This document shows positions 1 to 11,400 of a stretch of DNA of 64,000 nt, in pieces. The DNA comes from Labia minor (taxonomy: Eukaryota > Arthropoda > Insecta > Dermaptera > Spongiphoridae), in contig OY720346.1 in assembly GCA_963082975.1 (NCBI GenBank), forward strand, positions 20,330,720-20,394,719, read 5' to 3'. Below the pieces are notes generated by a model. The model saw only the letters and a program-made list of their open reading frames with translations, searched no databases and was not told where the DNA came from. The translations under genes and the position numbers were made by a program. Numbering within the stretch: position 1 is the first letter of the stretch; each line of letters starts with the position of its first letter.

Positions 1-1739
1 ATCAAACAAAGAAAAAAAAAGAAAAGATATTAAAACTAATTGATAAGGAACAATCCATAAGACAATTAAAAAATATATTTTTCAAAAACTTTTCTATACT
101 CGAATGAAGTTCATTTACGATTATCGTTCATGGATCAAAAAGAAAACATGATCTAGATCCAATCCAATAGTTAATAAAGAATATTGTTTATTCTTCTCTC
201 TCTCTCTTTCCCTCTCTTTTCTAACCAATGTTCGTTCTCTTTCTTTCTTCTTGTCTTCTTTTGATAGACATGTGAATCTTCCTCTCCATCTCCTCCTTGG
301 CTTTTCTTTAGATGGATATCTCTGGTCCCGGCTGTTTATGTGTGTGTGGATATCTCTTGAGATATTGCTCAAGATATCTCAATGCGTCTTAAATCAGACA
401 GTTTCATTCGGGATATATATATATATATATATCTTACAAAACAGCCAATTTTAATTTATCTCTCAGAATAAAAGTACATCAAATAACTTTTTTTCATTTT
501 ATTTATCAAAATCAAATAGCCATCAACTTAATTAAAAAAAAAATAAATAATAAAAAATAAATGCAAATAAAAATAAAAAGTACAACCTAAATAATATTTA
601 AATATACTTTAGAAAAAAAAATTACATTTATAAAAAAATGGAAGATTTCTATATTAGATTACAACTTGTATTTAAATATTACTTTATTATTGTTAAAATC
701 AATAAAAGAACAATTTTTTAATAAAGTTATTATGAAAATTAAATATAAATATTGTAATTATTTTACTAGTCATTTTATGAGGGTTAGTTAATCTTTAAAC
801 GACTATTATAAAAGTATACTCCTACCTTTTATTTATTTATACCTTTTTAATTTTTAGAAATTATTTCAAAAATTGCATAACTATTTTTCGATATATATGC
901 ATAATATTTTGAAAATATTGATCATGAAATTCTTTTTTATCCTCTTTGTCTATTTTAAAAGAAAGATTTAATTTCAAATTAAATAAGAATTTATTTTATT
1001 TAAAAAAAAAATACTAAACGTAAATTCACTATTGTTTAATATAATGCCTTGTTCTTACAGTTGACTTCATTAATATCTTTATTTTTAATAAATATAATTA
1101 CCCTGATTATAATTAATATAATTATTCTATTTTCTTTTATAATACATAAATAGCAAATTTATAAATTATATCTGAAGTAAATTATATTTGATTATCTGTT
1201 ATAAATGAATATTGATTTAATAATTGAGACCAAATTCAGTAAATAGATAGATTTATATTTATGTAATTAGGTTATAAATCTTATCTAGAGAATTTATTCT
1301 TTAAAAATATCACATTTAATGTAAACTAATATTGTTTTGTTGCTATTGATGAAATAATAGATGATCAACATTTTTTTTGAATAGATTACATGCGTTTCGA
1401 ACTCGAATGTTTGTTTAGGTTATTAATTCATTCGAAGAGACAACGGATTAGAGAAATTATTATCATCGCTTGACACGATCGATTTCTCGGGATCCATTTT
1501 TGGTTTTATTATAAGCGTGATAAAGAAAGAATGCTAATAAAATTATCAAAATCATGGAATAAGTTGAATAGTTTAATTTTTTTTCTTTCTTTTGTATATT
1601 TTTTTTTTACCTCCTCCAATTTAAAATGTGTCACTTGTCCATAAATATTCATACGAATCTTCAACAGAAAAAAATAGACTCGAATGGAATGAGAAAAAAA
1701 AAAATGCCAGGAAAAAATTCCTATTTTTCTAAGGTATGC
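1..1739. other. AT-rich gene-free stretch
   Basis: Holds a (TC)n tract at about 197-210, a (TA)n tract at 413-432 and, at 349-377, an inverted repeat GATATCTCTTGAG-ATATTG-CTCAAGATATC with two unpaired bases. Otherwise poly-A/T-rich; no gene or known element seen. Confidence 0.7.
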
Positions 1740-2110
1740 ATGTAAGGTATTTGACCCTCGCGGGCCATCATCATCATCGGGATGCCAGCGAGAGAAGAAC
1801 ACAAACACCTGCGGCGCTCGGCTGCGTCTCTGGAATGCCCCCTCTCTCTCTTTCAACTCGAAAAAAAAAAAAAAGAAAAAACGAACCCTTTTGCTTAGAG
1901 AGAGAGTAGAGATCAGAATGTACCCCGATGCTGATGCTGCTGGCCAACGCTCACTACCTGTTATTTAATTTAGTGGAAACAAAATGTCCGGATGTGACCG
2001 GCATGGAAAATTCAACGACACGCTTCGTGCATAATTAATCCCCTTTTCTGAGTTGGGTAGTGGGGTTGGAGAGGAGGAGTGGGGGGAGGGTGAAGGGGTT
2101 GGAGAGAGAG
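1740..2110. promoter_or_regulatory. GC-richer island, candidate conserved non-coding DNA
   Basis: Surrounded by very AT-rich sequence, it holds AACACCTGCGGCG (E-box), a GATGCTGATGCTGCTGG run and GGATGTGACCGGCATGG, and ends in a GGGGTTGG/(AG)n purine tract. No credible open frame. Regulatory role inferred from composition only. Confidence 0.3.
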
Positions 2111-3045
2111 AGAGAGAGAGAAAAAAAAAACGCAATTAAAAAAATATCCATCCGATATTTTGTATAAGTGAAGGGTTGGCTCGGGAGATAAAAAAAAAAG
2201 CGCCGAGAGGCCGCTCGCTAAAAGCGCTCTTAGGCGTTAATTCAATTGTATAAATGTCTTGCATATTGGATGACACATTTGTTACTTTTATGGCAAACGC
2301 AATTAGTTTTATATAAAAATAGACGATCGTTCGAGGGAGGAATAAAAAAAAGGCCAACAAGAATATTTGCTTATCTTGCTAATATTTTTTACGGCGCCTG
2401 TTTAAAAAAGCATTTTGCCAACATTATGTAATGACAACGAAGACGAAATGACGATAAAATACAATCAAATAAATATATATAAATCAAATGAATACGAAAA
2501 ATTAAAAAAAAATAATTATTAAATGCCATCAATTGTTATTCTAAAAAAAAACATTCAAAATTGGACGAAAATAAAAATTATTCTTTAATATATAATATTT
2601 ATAATTATAATAAAATAATTAAATAAAAAAAAAATATAAATTTAAATTTAAAATATACTTTTTCATTTAAAATTAGAAATTTTTATTCCAATTCAATAAC
2701 AAATAAAAATTAAAATCAATCAAAATAAATTTAAATCATAAAAAATGTATAAAGTTTCAGTTAGAAAATATACTCATTAAATTAAAATATAATTTAAATA
2801 TTTATATATTTAAATAAATAAATAAATAAATATATATATATACTTTTTTTAATATGCTAATTTTATTTTTGTAATTTATTATATATCGTATTTGTTATAC
2901 AATAAATAATTCCACGTTGAAAAGAGTGATTGCATAAATTTAATTGTTACAATTTTCATCGCTCAACAAAATCGCTCATTTCGATCTTTGTTATTTTCAA
3001 CTTTTGAGTGAATTATTCATTACCGTGTTACATGTTCGTGTGTTT

Positions 3046-3660
3046 AATCACCAAGGTTGTGTGGTGGTGAGAATTCTTCGGCTTCCGGGAGTTCAGGTCA
3101 ATCCGCCCCGAAACTCAAGAGACACCCACAAAGACGATATCAATTCAATTAATCTCTCCCCGGGTTTTCTTTTAATTTTATCGCTTTAAGTTGTATTTTA
3201 TCTCTTTCTAAATTTAAAAATAATTGAAATCTTCTTCATCTTTATTTTTTTTTTTTAATAGAGTGACTGACCTAGATTACTTTGAATCGTATCATTTTTT
3301 TTTTTTTGGTAAATAATAATAAAATAAAAATAATAATACTAATAATAATAATAATACAAGGAATTAATGTGAAACAAATGTCTGTCCCGTTGGCTTAATG
3401 AGTTGGCAATTATAATCCAATTAAGCCGAATGAAGGGTGTGAGGGGGTTGGGCACGAGACTTGGCTTTCTGTATTTGGAGTGGTGTGGGGGAGGTTGCAA
3501 TTTGTCTACACCCCGCGGGGTTCTTTTGAGAGATGGCCACCGCCCAGCTGTTGAGGAGAAAGGCTCGGCGGGGATCCATCAGCCGGAGGGCGCCCCTGAC
3601 TTCCTAAGTTCAACCCTTCACCCCTTACTTTAACCACCAGAAACAGTAAATCGTGTTACT
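3046..3660. promoter_or_regulatory. GC-richer islands, candidate conserved non-coding DNA
   Basis: Two islands (about 3046-3170 and 3385-3640) are split by AAT-rich sequence. The second has CTTAATGAG, CAATTATAATCC (homeodomain-like TAAT and TAATCC words) and AATTAAGCC, then a GGGGTTGG/CCGCGGGG stretch. The open frames here show no protein-like composition. Confidence 0.3.
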
Positions 3661-4337
3661 GCAAACATGTCTTAAAATACAATATTTAAATTACTTACAC
3701 CTTACACCAGAAGATCATTAATTTCAAATATATGTATATACGAGTATATATGTACATATGTAGTAGTATGTATGCATTAATTATTTATTTACTTTATTCA
3801 TAAACAAGTAGCATTAAAATTTTACTTACATAAAAAAACATTTTACCTCCTTTAATTGTGTTAATAAATATATTATAAGTAAATAATAAAAAAAAAATGA
3901 ATAATTTAGTATAAAGTGAATAAATTGCATGACTATTAAATATTATTAATAATTATATTTTGATGAAATTTAAATAAGTTATATGTTTATCATAAATTGA
4001 ATTTAAAAGAATAGTATTTTTTATTATTTAAATATATTTGATATATTTTCAAGGGACGATGAGTTTTTTTCTTTTCAAAATATACTTAATTAATATATTA
4101 AATATTTTCAAGTTGATGAATAATTTTTCAAATTGAAGTCATAAAGAAATAATTTATTCTTTATGTTTATTTTAAATTAAATTAGATTCTGGAACTAAAA
4201 GACCAATTTAGTTGTTTTTACCGACCGACGATAGTAAGGGAGGTATTGTTTTCACACCAAATTTCACATGTGGAGATTTTTACATATCTCCACGAATCAT
4301 GCATTTTCTTAACAGAAAAAAGTATTTTTAGCATGAT

Positions 4338-4383
4338 GTCTGTCCGTCTGTCCGTCTGTCCGTCCGTCCGTCCGTCCGTCCGT
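4338..4383 (+). repeat. CTGT/CCGT microsatellite in family-1 copy A
   Basis: About eleven tetranucleotide units, first alternating GTCTGTCC, then pure CCGT. It is inside the mobile element; the same site in copy B holds only two or three units, so it is length-variable. Confidence 0.95.
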
Positions 4384-4852
4384 ATAGATGTGTACAGCTT
4401 GAACGGCTCAAAGGATTTTGATGAAATTTGGTATATTTACTTAATGCATCAGTATGATCAATATTTCAATTTCACATGAGGAGATTTTTTACATATCACC
4501 ACGAATCATGCACTTTGTATTGGTTTTATCCTTGAGAAAAATCATCTTTATTAGTTTTTTCTTAATTTAAAATTATATGACGTCATCCAACCATTCATGA
4601 CGTCACGGCCTGGTCTTACATATATATTATAAATAAAATAAAATTAAAAATATTTATGTTATATGCTTTTATTATTATAGATAGGATAATAATATCTGTC
4701 ACGTATAAGTGAGGCACGACTCGTTTTCTTGGATTGTCTTATAATGAATTGTAACTATTGTGCGCAGAAACTTTGTAAATTTTTGTACACTTGTTGGTTT
4801 TTGATCCTTTAAATTTTCGTATTTCGAACCCTTTATTAAAAAAAAAAATCTT

Positions 4853-5146
4853 AAGTGTCTCCACTCGACTATCTCACAAATTTGAATTGGATTAATTAAC
4901 ATATATTATATTTATATTAAATTTAATTAATTAAATTATAAATTAGGTATAATTGAATTGGATTAATTAATTGATTAATTTAAAAATTTAAAATTACAGT
5001 ATAGTATTATTATTCAATTAAATTAATTAATTATCATATATTAAATTGAAATTTAAAATTTTTACCTTCAATTTTATGTCAAAATTTAAAAAATTCCGGT
5101 ACTTCAATCCAATTCAAATTGAAATTCCATATATAGCAGTTTTATA
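4853..5146 (-). mobile_element. Truncated family-2 element nested in family-1 copy A
   Basis: On the minus strand it begins at TATAAAACTGCTATATATGG and runs to CGAGTGGAGACACTT, matching the 3' half of family 2 (about 7330-7582). The 5' half is missing. The terminal stem-loop is weakened to GAGTG-GAGA-CACTT. An extra ~188 bp (about 4665-4852) that belongs to neither family lies beyond it. Confidence 0.8.
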
Positions 5147-5263
5147 TCTGTTTTTTATTACATTAATAGATATCTTAAAATTATTTGAAATTGTTTCTGT
5201 AGCTGGAAATTAATTTACTTCAAACCGTCGGCCGGTTCGGACCTGGCCACAGGTCAACTTATT

Positions 5264-6988
5264 TTTTATAAAGGTTGAAATTTAATATTTATGAAAATAG
5301 TAAGATTTTTGGTAGGCTAATATTCATGATTGTATAGAAATCAGTAGAGATATTTTCAATTTTATAATATATGATATTATATCTTATTTATTGAATTAAT
5401 TCTTGGACTATAGTGTGTGTATGTGAGTGAGTTTTTTTGTCAACTTTTAATTTCAAGTTTTAAGATTGGCCGTTTAGTTTGTGCCGAGTCGTTGGACGCC
5501 CTTCTCCCCTTTACTATTCTCTTTCCGCATTGACTTCAATTCATTGTCCTTTTGGCACAACTCCACCCTCCCATCTACGTACACCCAAAGCCACCCCCTA
5601 TCCTCGCTGGTGCAAACAGTAGTCGACAACTTGTCGCTAAACTTAGTATAGTTCTCGAGTTGCAGAGAGAACAGAGGCCTTCAAGCAACTTTGTCCAAAA
5701 GTTAAATTATACTCTTAACGCGACGTTTCGGTTAAATTGTATGGTAAGGCGTTGATTCTCCCTGATAATTTGTTTCTAATTTTTTTTTTTTTTTATGTCT
5801 GCCATTCATAAATCATTCTCTGGAGATGTATGTACCACTGTTTATATACGGATGATACAATCGGTTGGTGGGCTAATCTAGTTAGTAGTTTCCAATCAAA
5901 TTGCATACACCCATCCCTTCTATTGTGGGAGAGCAATTAAGTTGAGTAGATTCCACCCCCTCCCCTCCCCACTCCTTTGGAGAGCTAGTTTATAGCTAAC
6001 CAGATTAATATCCAATAAAGATTAAAATATTGCACAGGAGATATGTAGCCGGTCGCTTTTGTTATTATTTTACTTACACTATATTCAAAAGAGGAAGGAT
6101 GGAGTGGATGGTTTTCTTTTAATGAGTTTGAATTTGTTCTCCTATTATACGCGCAACTCTTTAAATATAAAAAATATTAAAATATATCTTCTCTTTTAAA
6201 AGCAATGAAGATTACAAAAAACAAATACCTTTGTTTTGATTTATTTTAGTAAACAATTTGTATTACAATAAATTAAATAAACAGCACAAAAAAAAATCTT
6301 AGAGAATTTTCCAAAATCCATTATTCACAGTTATTGATAGTTATTCAATATCTATAAAATTATGAAATATTGGCAGTTGAATTATTATTTGACTTTTATT
6401 AGATCTTTTTAGTGGACTTCACAATAAATATTTATGAAACTTAAAAAAAAGTAAATATAAAATTCTAAAAAAATATATATAATTGAGCATTAGTATATTA
6501 TATAACTGTAGAAAATGCTCTAGTTTAAATGAGTTGGAACATTAAATTTTATAAATAATATATTAAAAATGTTTTTAAGAATTATATTTTTCTTATTTAT
6601 TCCTTTCTATATAATTTATAAATAAATCAAATTAGTTATTCTATTTTGTCTCACAAAAAAATCAAGAGTATGTAAATTGGAAATTGATTCTAATATTCAG
6701 AAGTTATTTTAATGTGTCTATAAATGTATTTTAAATTTCTACTAAAGATTATGAAATTAATGATATTAATAAGATAAATTAACACTTAAATTAATTTTTT
6801 ATTAAATGTTAGTTATAGACTTAAGAGAAAATACAATATTGGTTTCAATAAAATAAATATAACTAAGAAATCTATTTGGTAAATTTTGATGAAAAAAATG
6901 AATTTTTTATTTATTTTTAGTTTATAGAATAATTCCATAGAATAATTTAAATGATATTGATAAGTAAATATATCAATTGTTATTTTTT
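5264..6988. other. AT-rich stretch with a small GC-richer patch
   Basis: A patch at 5460-5760 includes GTGCCGAGTCGTTGGACG; 5840-6080 includes CAATCGGTTGGTGGGCTAATC. The rest is AT-rich. Nothing coding. Confidence 0.6.
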
Positions 6989-7584
6989 ACTATCTCGCCA
7001 GAGATAGTATTGCGATCACGAAAATTTTCGATGTTGAGATTTTGATGTTTTTATACGTTTTGAAGGTTGCTGAATCATTTTCACTAAGGTTGAGAAAAAT
7101 GTCTGTGTGTGTGTATGTATGTAACCAAGATTACGTAAAAACGGTTTGAGCTAGAATGATGAAATTTGGTACATGGACATTATTCAAAATTCATAGTTTT
7201 CTATCAACTTTCGAGAAATGTAGCTCAGCCGGTAGAGGGTCATTACTTACAACCTTTTGATTTATTTTCCTTTAAAGTGACCGTAAAAATAAAGATATAT
7301 GTTTGATAATTTTTCACATGATTAATAATTGTATAAAACTGCTATATATAGAATTTCAGCTTGATTGAATCGCTTAAAGTACCAGAATTAATTTTTTAAC
7401 AATGCAAATCTCACCCGCCAACACATGACGTGGTGCCATCAACAAAGAGCCAAACATGCGCTGGTTTAATAAATATTATTTATTAATTTTAATTTATAAT
7501 TTAATTAATTTAATTTAATTTAAATTAATATATGTTATTTAATCCAATTCAAATTTGCGAGATAGTCGAGTGGAGACACTCCAG
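6989..7584 (+). mobile_element. DINE-1/Helentron-like element, family 2, copy a
   Basis: The 5' end is a perfect hairpin, ACTATCTC-GCCA-GAGATAGT. The word ACTATCTCGC returns inverted as GCGAGATAGT (7557-7566), followed at once by a terminal stem-loop GAGTG-GAGA-CACTC (7568-7581) and CAG. A TGTCTGTGTGTGTG run lies in the middle (about 7100). Roughly 90% identical to 26352-26942 by eye. The architecture equals family 1 although the sequence is unrelated. Non-coding. Confidence 0.85.
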
Positions 7585-8795
7585 ATTTTTTTTTTTTTTT
7601 GCAACCAATAAAAAAACATGATAATTGTTTTGTAGTTTGATTTTATTTTATTATTTTTCCCCCCTTGAACTAAAAGAGAAAATAAATTCCTGTCAACATA
7701 GGTAAAAAAAACAGTCCTGATCTCACAGTTAATTATATGTTCGACGTTCTATAAGAAAACTCGACGAATTAATATTTAAGTGGAAGTTTGAAACTCGTGC
7801 CTGTTATTAAGTAAATCCACCGAAACATCTGCTCCAGGGATTCTCTACCTTCTCATGTGATTTTTTTTTCATTCCATATCGATTAAACAGAATATCAACA
7901 AAAAAGAAAAAAAAAACAACAACAAAAAATGCAAAATTGAATCAAATAAGTTTAAAATTTTATTTTTAATCACTTTAAACGAGGATTTATGAACATATAA
8001 TATGAATTTAATATGATCCGGACGACCAAATATGGTAAAGAGAAAATTTTATAACATTATTTATTAAAAATTCTTGATCGAGAGTAAAGATTATGTTTAG
8101 ATGATCCACTTAAGCAATTTTGACGATGGACAAAAAAAAAAAACGAAACCTGAGGTTAGGGAGAAAAATTGAAATCAATAATTTAAATAGTTTTCTAATT
8201 GTGTTTAATATGAAAATAGGGTCTCGAACGAAATTAACGTCTAATGGTTGAGTTATTTCGAGGAATATAAATCAGCTCAAGAGTCGTCTGACAGACAGAC
8301 ACTCGGACGGACAGGAAGAAGGATCATCATCCCTTTACGTCCCTTAAATCATTCTCATCAACGTAAAATACGTAAAGTAGGCGAGGAAATGATATTTGCA
8401 AGAACGAAATGGGTCATTGCCGAGGGGGAGAATATACTTACAATACCATTAGAATATTAAATTTGTTTTATTGGATTTTTACAAATTGATATACGTATAT
8501 ACCATTTGAAAAAAAAATATATTTAATTAAATTTATAAGTGTAAAATGAATACTAAAAACATCATATAACTCTGTTTTATTAATTAATTTTATATTCAGT
8601 TTAATTATTATTATAATTTATTGAAATCGTTTTTTTAATTATATGTCATTCTGTCACAATTTATATATGATCATAAGATAGATACTTGTTGATGTATAAA
8701 TTTTTATTTCATTTTCTACAAATACATGCAAGATATTATTTTGTAATCTCATAGTTAATAATATAATTTGATTATTTTTATACTGGAGTTTACAT
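7585..8795. other. AT-rich stretch with a microsatellite-like relic
   Basis: At 8280-8315 GTCTGACAGACAGAC and CGGACGGACAGG resemble the ACAG/ACGG arrays of the family-1 elements, without their other features. The 70-codon frame over it is a by-product. No gene. Confidence 0.5.
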
Positions 8796-8996
8796 TGATA
8801 ATTTTTCTTGGGAATGTTAATGCGGTGGTTTCCCGTTGCCTTCCGCATGTATAGAACCAGGAACTGACAGTTCCTGGAGCCGGAGGCAGCTGATGTTAAA
8901 TTTAATTTTATTAGAAATATTTGTTCTTAGTTGGAATCGAACGCCGACTTCTTGTGTAGAAAATTGCTATGCTACTCTCTCGGCTAGCTGCCTCCT
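8796..8996 (-). mobile_element. tRNA-derived SINE relic
   Basis: On the minus strand a head GGAGGCAGCTAGCCGAGAGA holds an A-box-like word (8971-8988), and GGCGTTCGATTCC supplies a B-box (8930-8945). The body follows, ending in GGAAGGCAACGGGAAACCAC and CCCAAGAAAA (about 8796-8843), a type of conserved SINE body block. Spacing suits a pol III promoter. It contains a short palindrome AGGAACTGACAGTTCCT. Exact ends and target duplication are unclear. Confidence 0.6.
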
Positions 8997-9689
8997 CAAT
9001 TTAACTATAAAAGTATTTAATTTGCGTTTCTAATCATTTTGAATATCTTAATTTAATTATATTTATTCTAAAATATTTATTGAGAGTATATCACAGATGA
9101 GATTATTGATTACAATTATATTATTATAATTTGATAAATAATTTATTCAATTTTTTTATTTATAATATGTTTCTTTCTTTAATGACATATATTTGCTTTA
9201 TAAACTCAAATTCGAAACTTTCCTTCTATATTTTTTAAATATATATTTTAAATATAATTTTTCTTCTTTAGTAAAGGTATTATTTTTTTTTGAAAAACCA
9301 ACCAAATATTGAATAATGCCGATGAAAACATTATATTGTTTTTTTCCTCGATTTCTATACGTTTAAAAGCGTAATCCCGGTTTCATCAAGGCATTACGCC
9401 TTCGGGCAGATGTTTGATAGATTATAAATCGCACCACGATTTTCGCCCCCTTCTTTTCCTCTCTATATTATTGCGAATCTTTTTTTTTTTTTTTTTTTGT
9501 TATTTTGTTTTTATTTATTTATTTTTTGTTTTTGTTTTTAATACTAATGATCGGCTATAAAAATGAATATTTTGTATATTAATAGTATTGTTTGTTTTAT
9601 ACTAATTGAAAAATTAAGCATCCCAGACCGGTTTAATGGCAGTTATAAAAATCATAATTTATTTTAAATTGGAAATTTATGAAAATAAA

Positions 9690-10320
9690 ATTAATTTGAC
9701 GAGCGGGGGTGGGTTGGACGAGAGGGCTTATTCATGTTGTTTTTTTTTTTCTATTTTCCGTCTTTGTCTTGAATTCTGGTAGCGAGCAGCACAAATATCG
9801 CTTTTATTCCACTCTGAGCCGTTCGTTGCTGTCTGTTTTAATTAATGCCACCCCCTCGAGTTTCAACCCCCTAACAAGACTCTCCCCTCGCTATCCAATT
9901 AGAAGACATTCCCGCTCTCACAAAGTTTTACATTTCACGTTTGTCTTTTCTCTCTTTCGCTCGCTGGAATTTCATATTCATTCCAGCATTTTATTGGAAT
10001 ATTTTGACTTATCCGAAAAATTCAAGAGGCTCCCTTCATCCACCCACCAGGCTACCCACCAACCCTCGCCCATCCCTCCTTCAAATGCTGAGTCGTCAGT
10101 TAGGAGTTTGACGGAATGACAGCCCTCGAAATTGGTCCCATTACCAGAAGAGCACGACCTGGTCAAAATGCAGCCTCCTGCACCCCCGGGAGTTAACCCC
10201 CTTCCCCCTCCACCCCTTACAGGACCAACGAAGTGCGTGATCGGCGAAGTCGTCGGGGATTGAGTTATCAATTTCCTGTTGCGATTAGACACGCTATCTT
10301 ACTTCCTTTCTATCATTTTT
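9690..10320. promoter_or_regulatory. GC-richer island, candidate conserved non-coding DNA
   Basis: A C-rich stretch with CACCCACCAGGCTACCCACC, GGTCCCATTACC and CGAAGTGCGTGATCGGCGAAG. Overlapping open frames exist on both strands (about 136 and 104 codons), but they are repetitive and unlike known proteins. Called non-coding with modest certainty. Confidence 0.3.
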
Positions 10321-11039
10321 AATGTAATTCTACCAAAAAACTAAATGAAAAAAAAGTATTGTTTTTCATGAAGCAGGTTTAATAACGCGTATAATTCTCT
10401 CTCCCTCGCTTACTCCCTCTCCTCTCACTACCACCGAACCATCCCCCACATGACCCGCTCTATGCAGTCTCTGGGTTTTTGATTAAAAGTTGGAAATGAG
10501 ATACTCTATGCGGGGAAAAATATTTAAATAAATAGCGAATCTTATTTATATGATATTTTATGACAGAACAATATTATATTAACGATATTTCTAACTTTTA
10601 GTTCAGGCATTTTTATGGTATATATGTGAATATATATATATAGAACAACAGATAGAAAAACTTTAATTAGAAAGAAAGAATAAATGGAATATTTACACAA
10701 ATATACTATAAATAAAATATTTTCCCAACTAATCTATTAAATTAATCTATTTAATTAAATTATATGATTATATGCATATACTGATTAAATATATTATACT
10801 AATAATAATATTATTGAATAATTTATAAAATAAATTTTTAATCAATTACACGAAAATCTTTTCTATTATATTTTTATATCTTTTTAATATAGGAGATTTC
10901 ATTTTTTTTTCTGTTGTACAAAAATTTTCTTATTTTATACAAAATTTATCTACATATAGTAATATAATCATATATAAATAGGATATTTACCCAGAGGAGT
11001 GTAACATTTTTAATATATACATTATTTTTTTTTATAAAT

Positions 11040-11400
11040 CCCCCTCCCTCCACTATCCCCCATCCAAAAAGAGTGATCCAGATACACTTGTTATTTACGA
11101 GTTATTCGATCACGTAAAATTTAAGCACGTATTGCCAAATACGTGTTCTAATAAGCCTAATCTATTCATTGATAATTCCGGGGGACACGGATTCCTCATT
11201 AACAGCAACCCCTTCTCTCCCGCACACCCTCCGGCATACAGTTGAATATACATTAAGAGGAAAGGGGAAGAGAGAGTGAGAGAGCACCCATGTTGTATAA
11301 TTTTAATTAAAATTCTCGTTTTTGAACTCCCTCCCCACTTCTCCCTCTTCTTCACTCCTCATTCCTACATTTCCCACCCCAATTTCAACCCCTGTTTTAT
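11040..11400. promoter_or_regulatory. C-rich island
   Basis: CCCCTCCCTCC-type tracts alternate with TATTGCCAAATACGTG, AATAAGCCTAATC and CGGGGGACACGG. No gene is recognised. Confidence 0.25.

Larger units (their letters stand above)
4219..5263 (+). mobile_element. DINE-1/Helentron-like non-autonomous element, family 1, copy A (interrupted)
   Basis: The 5' end ACCGACCGACG (4220-4230) is repeated inverted near the 3' end as CGTCGGCCGGT (5226-5236). The 3' end closes with a stem-loop GACCTG-GCCA-CAGGTC (5240-5255). In between sits a CTGT/CCGT microsatellite (4338-4383). Inverted subterminal repeat, central microsatellite and 3' hairpin together are the known layout of DINE-1/Helentron-derived elements. 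Compared with the other two copies it lacks about 85 bp around 4455 and has an insertion at about 4664-5142 containing part of a family-2 element. It has no coding capacity. Confidence 0.85.

Noticed and set aside
9709..10119. 136-codon open frame on the + strand
   Set aside because: Composition follows the C-rich tract; no domain, no clear start or splice context, and an overlapping 104-codon frame exists on the other strand.
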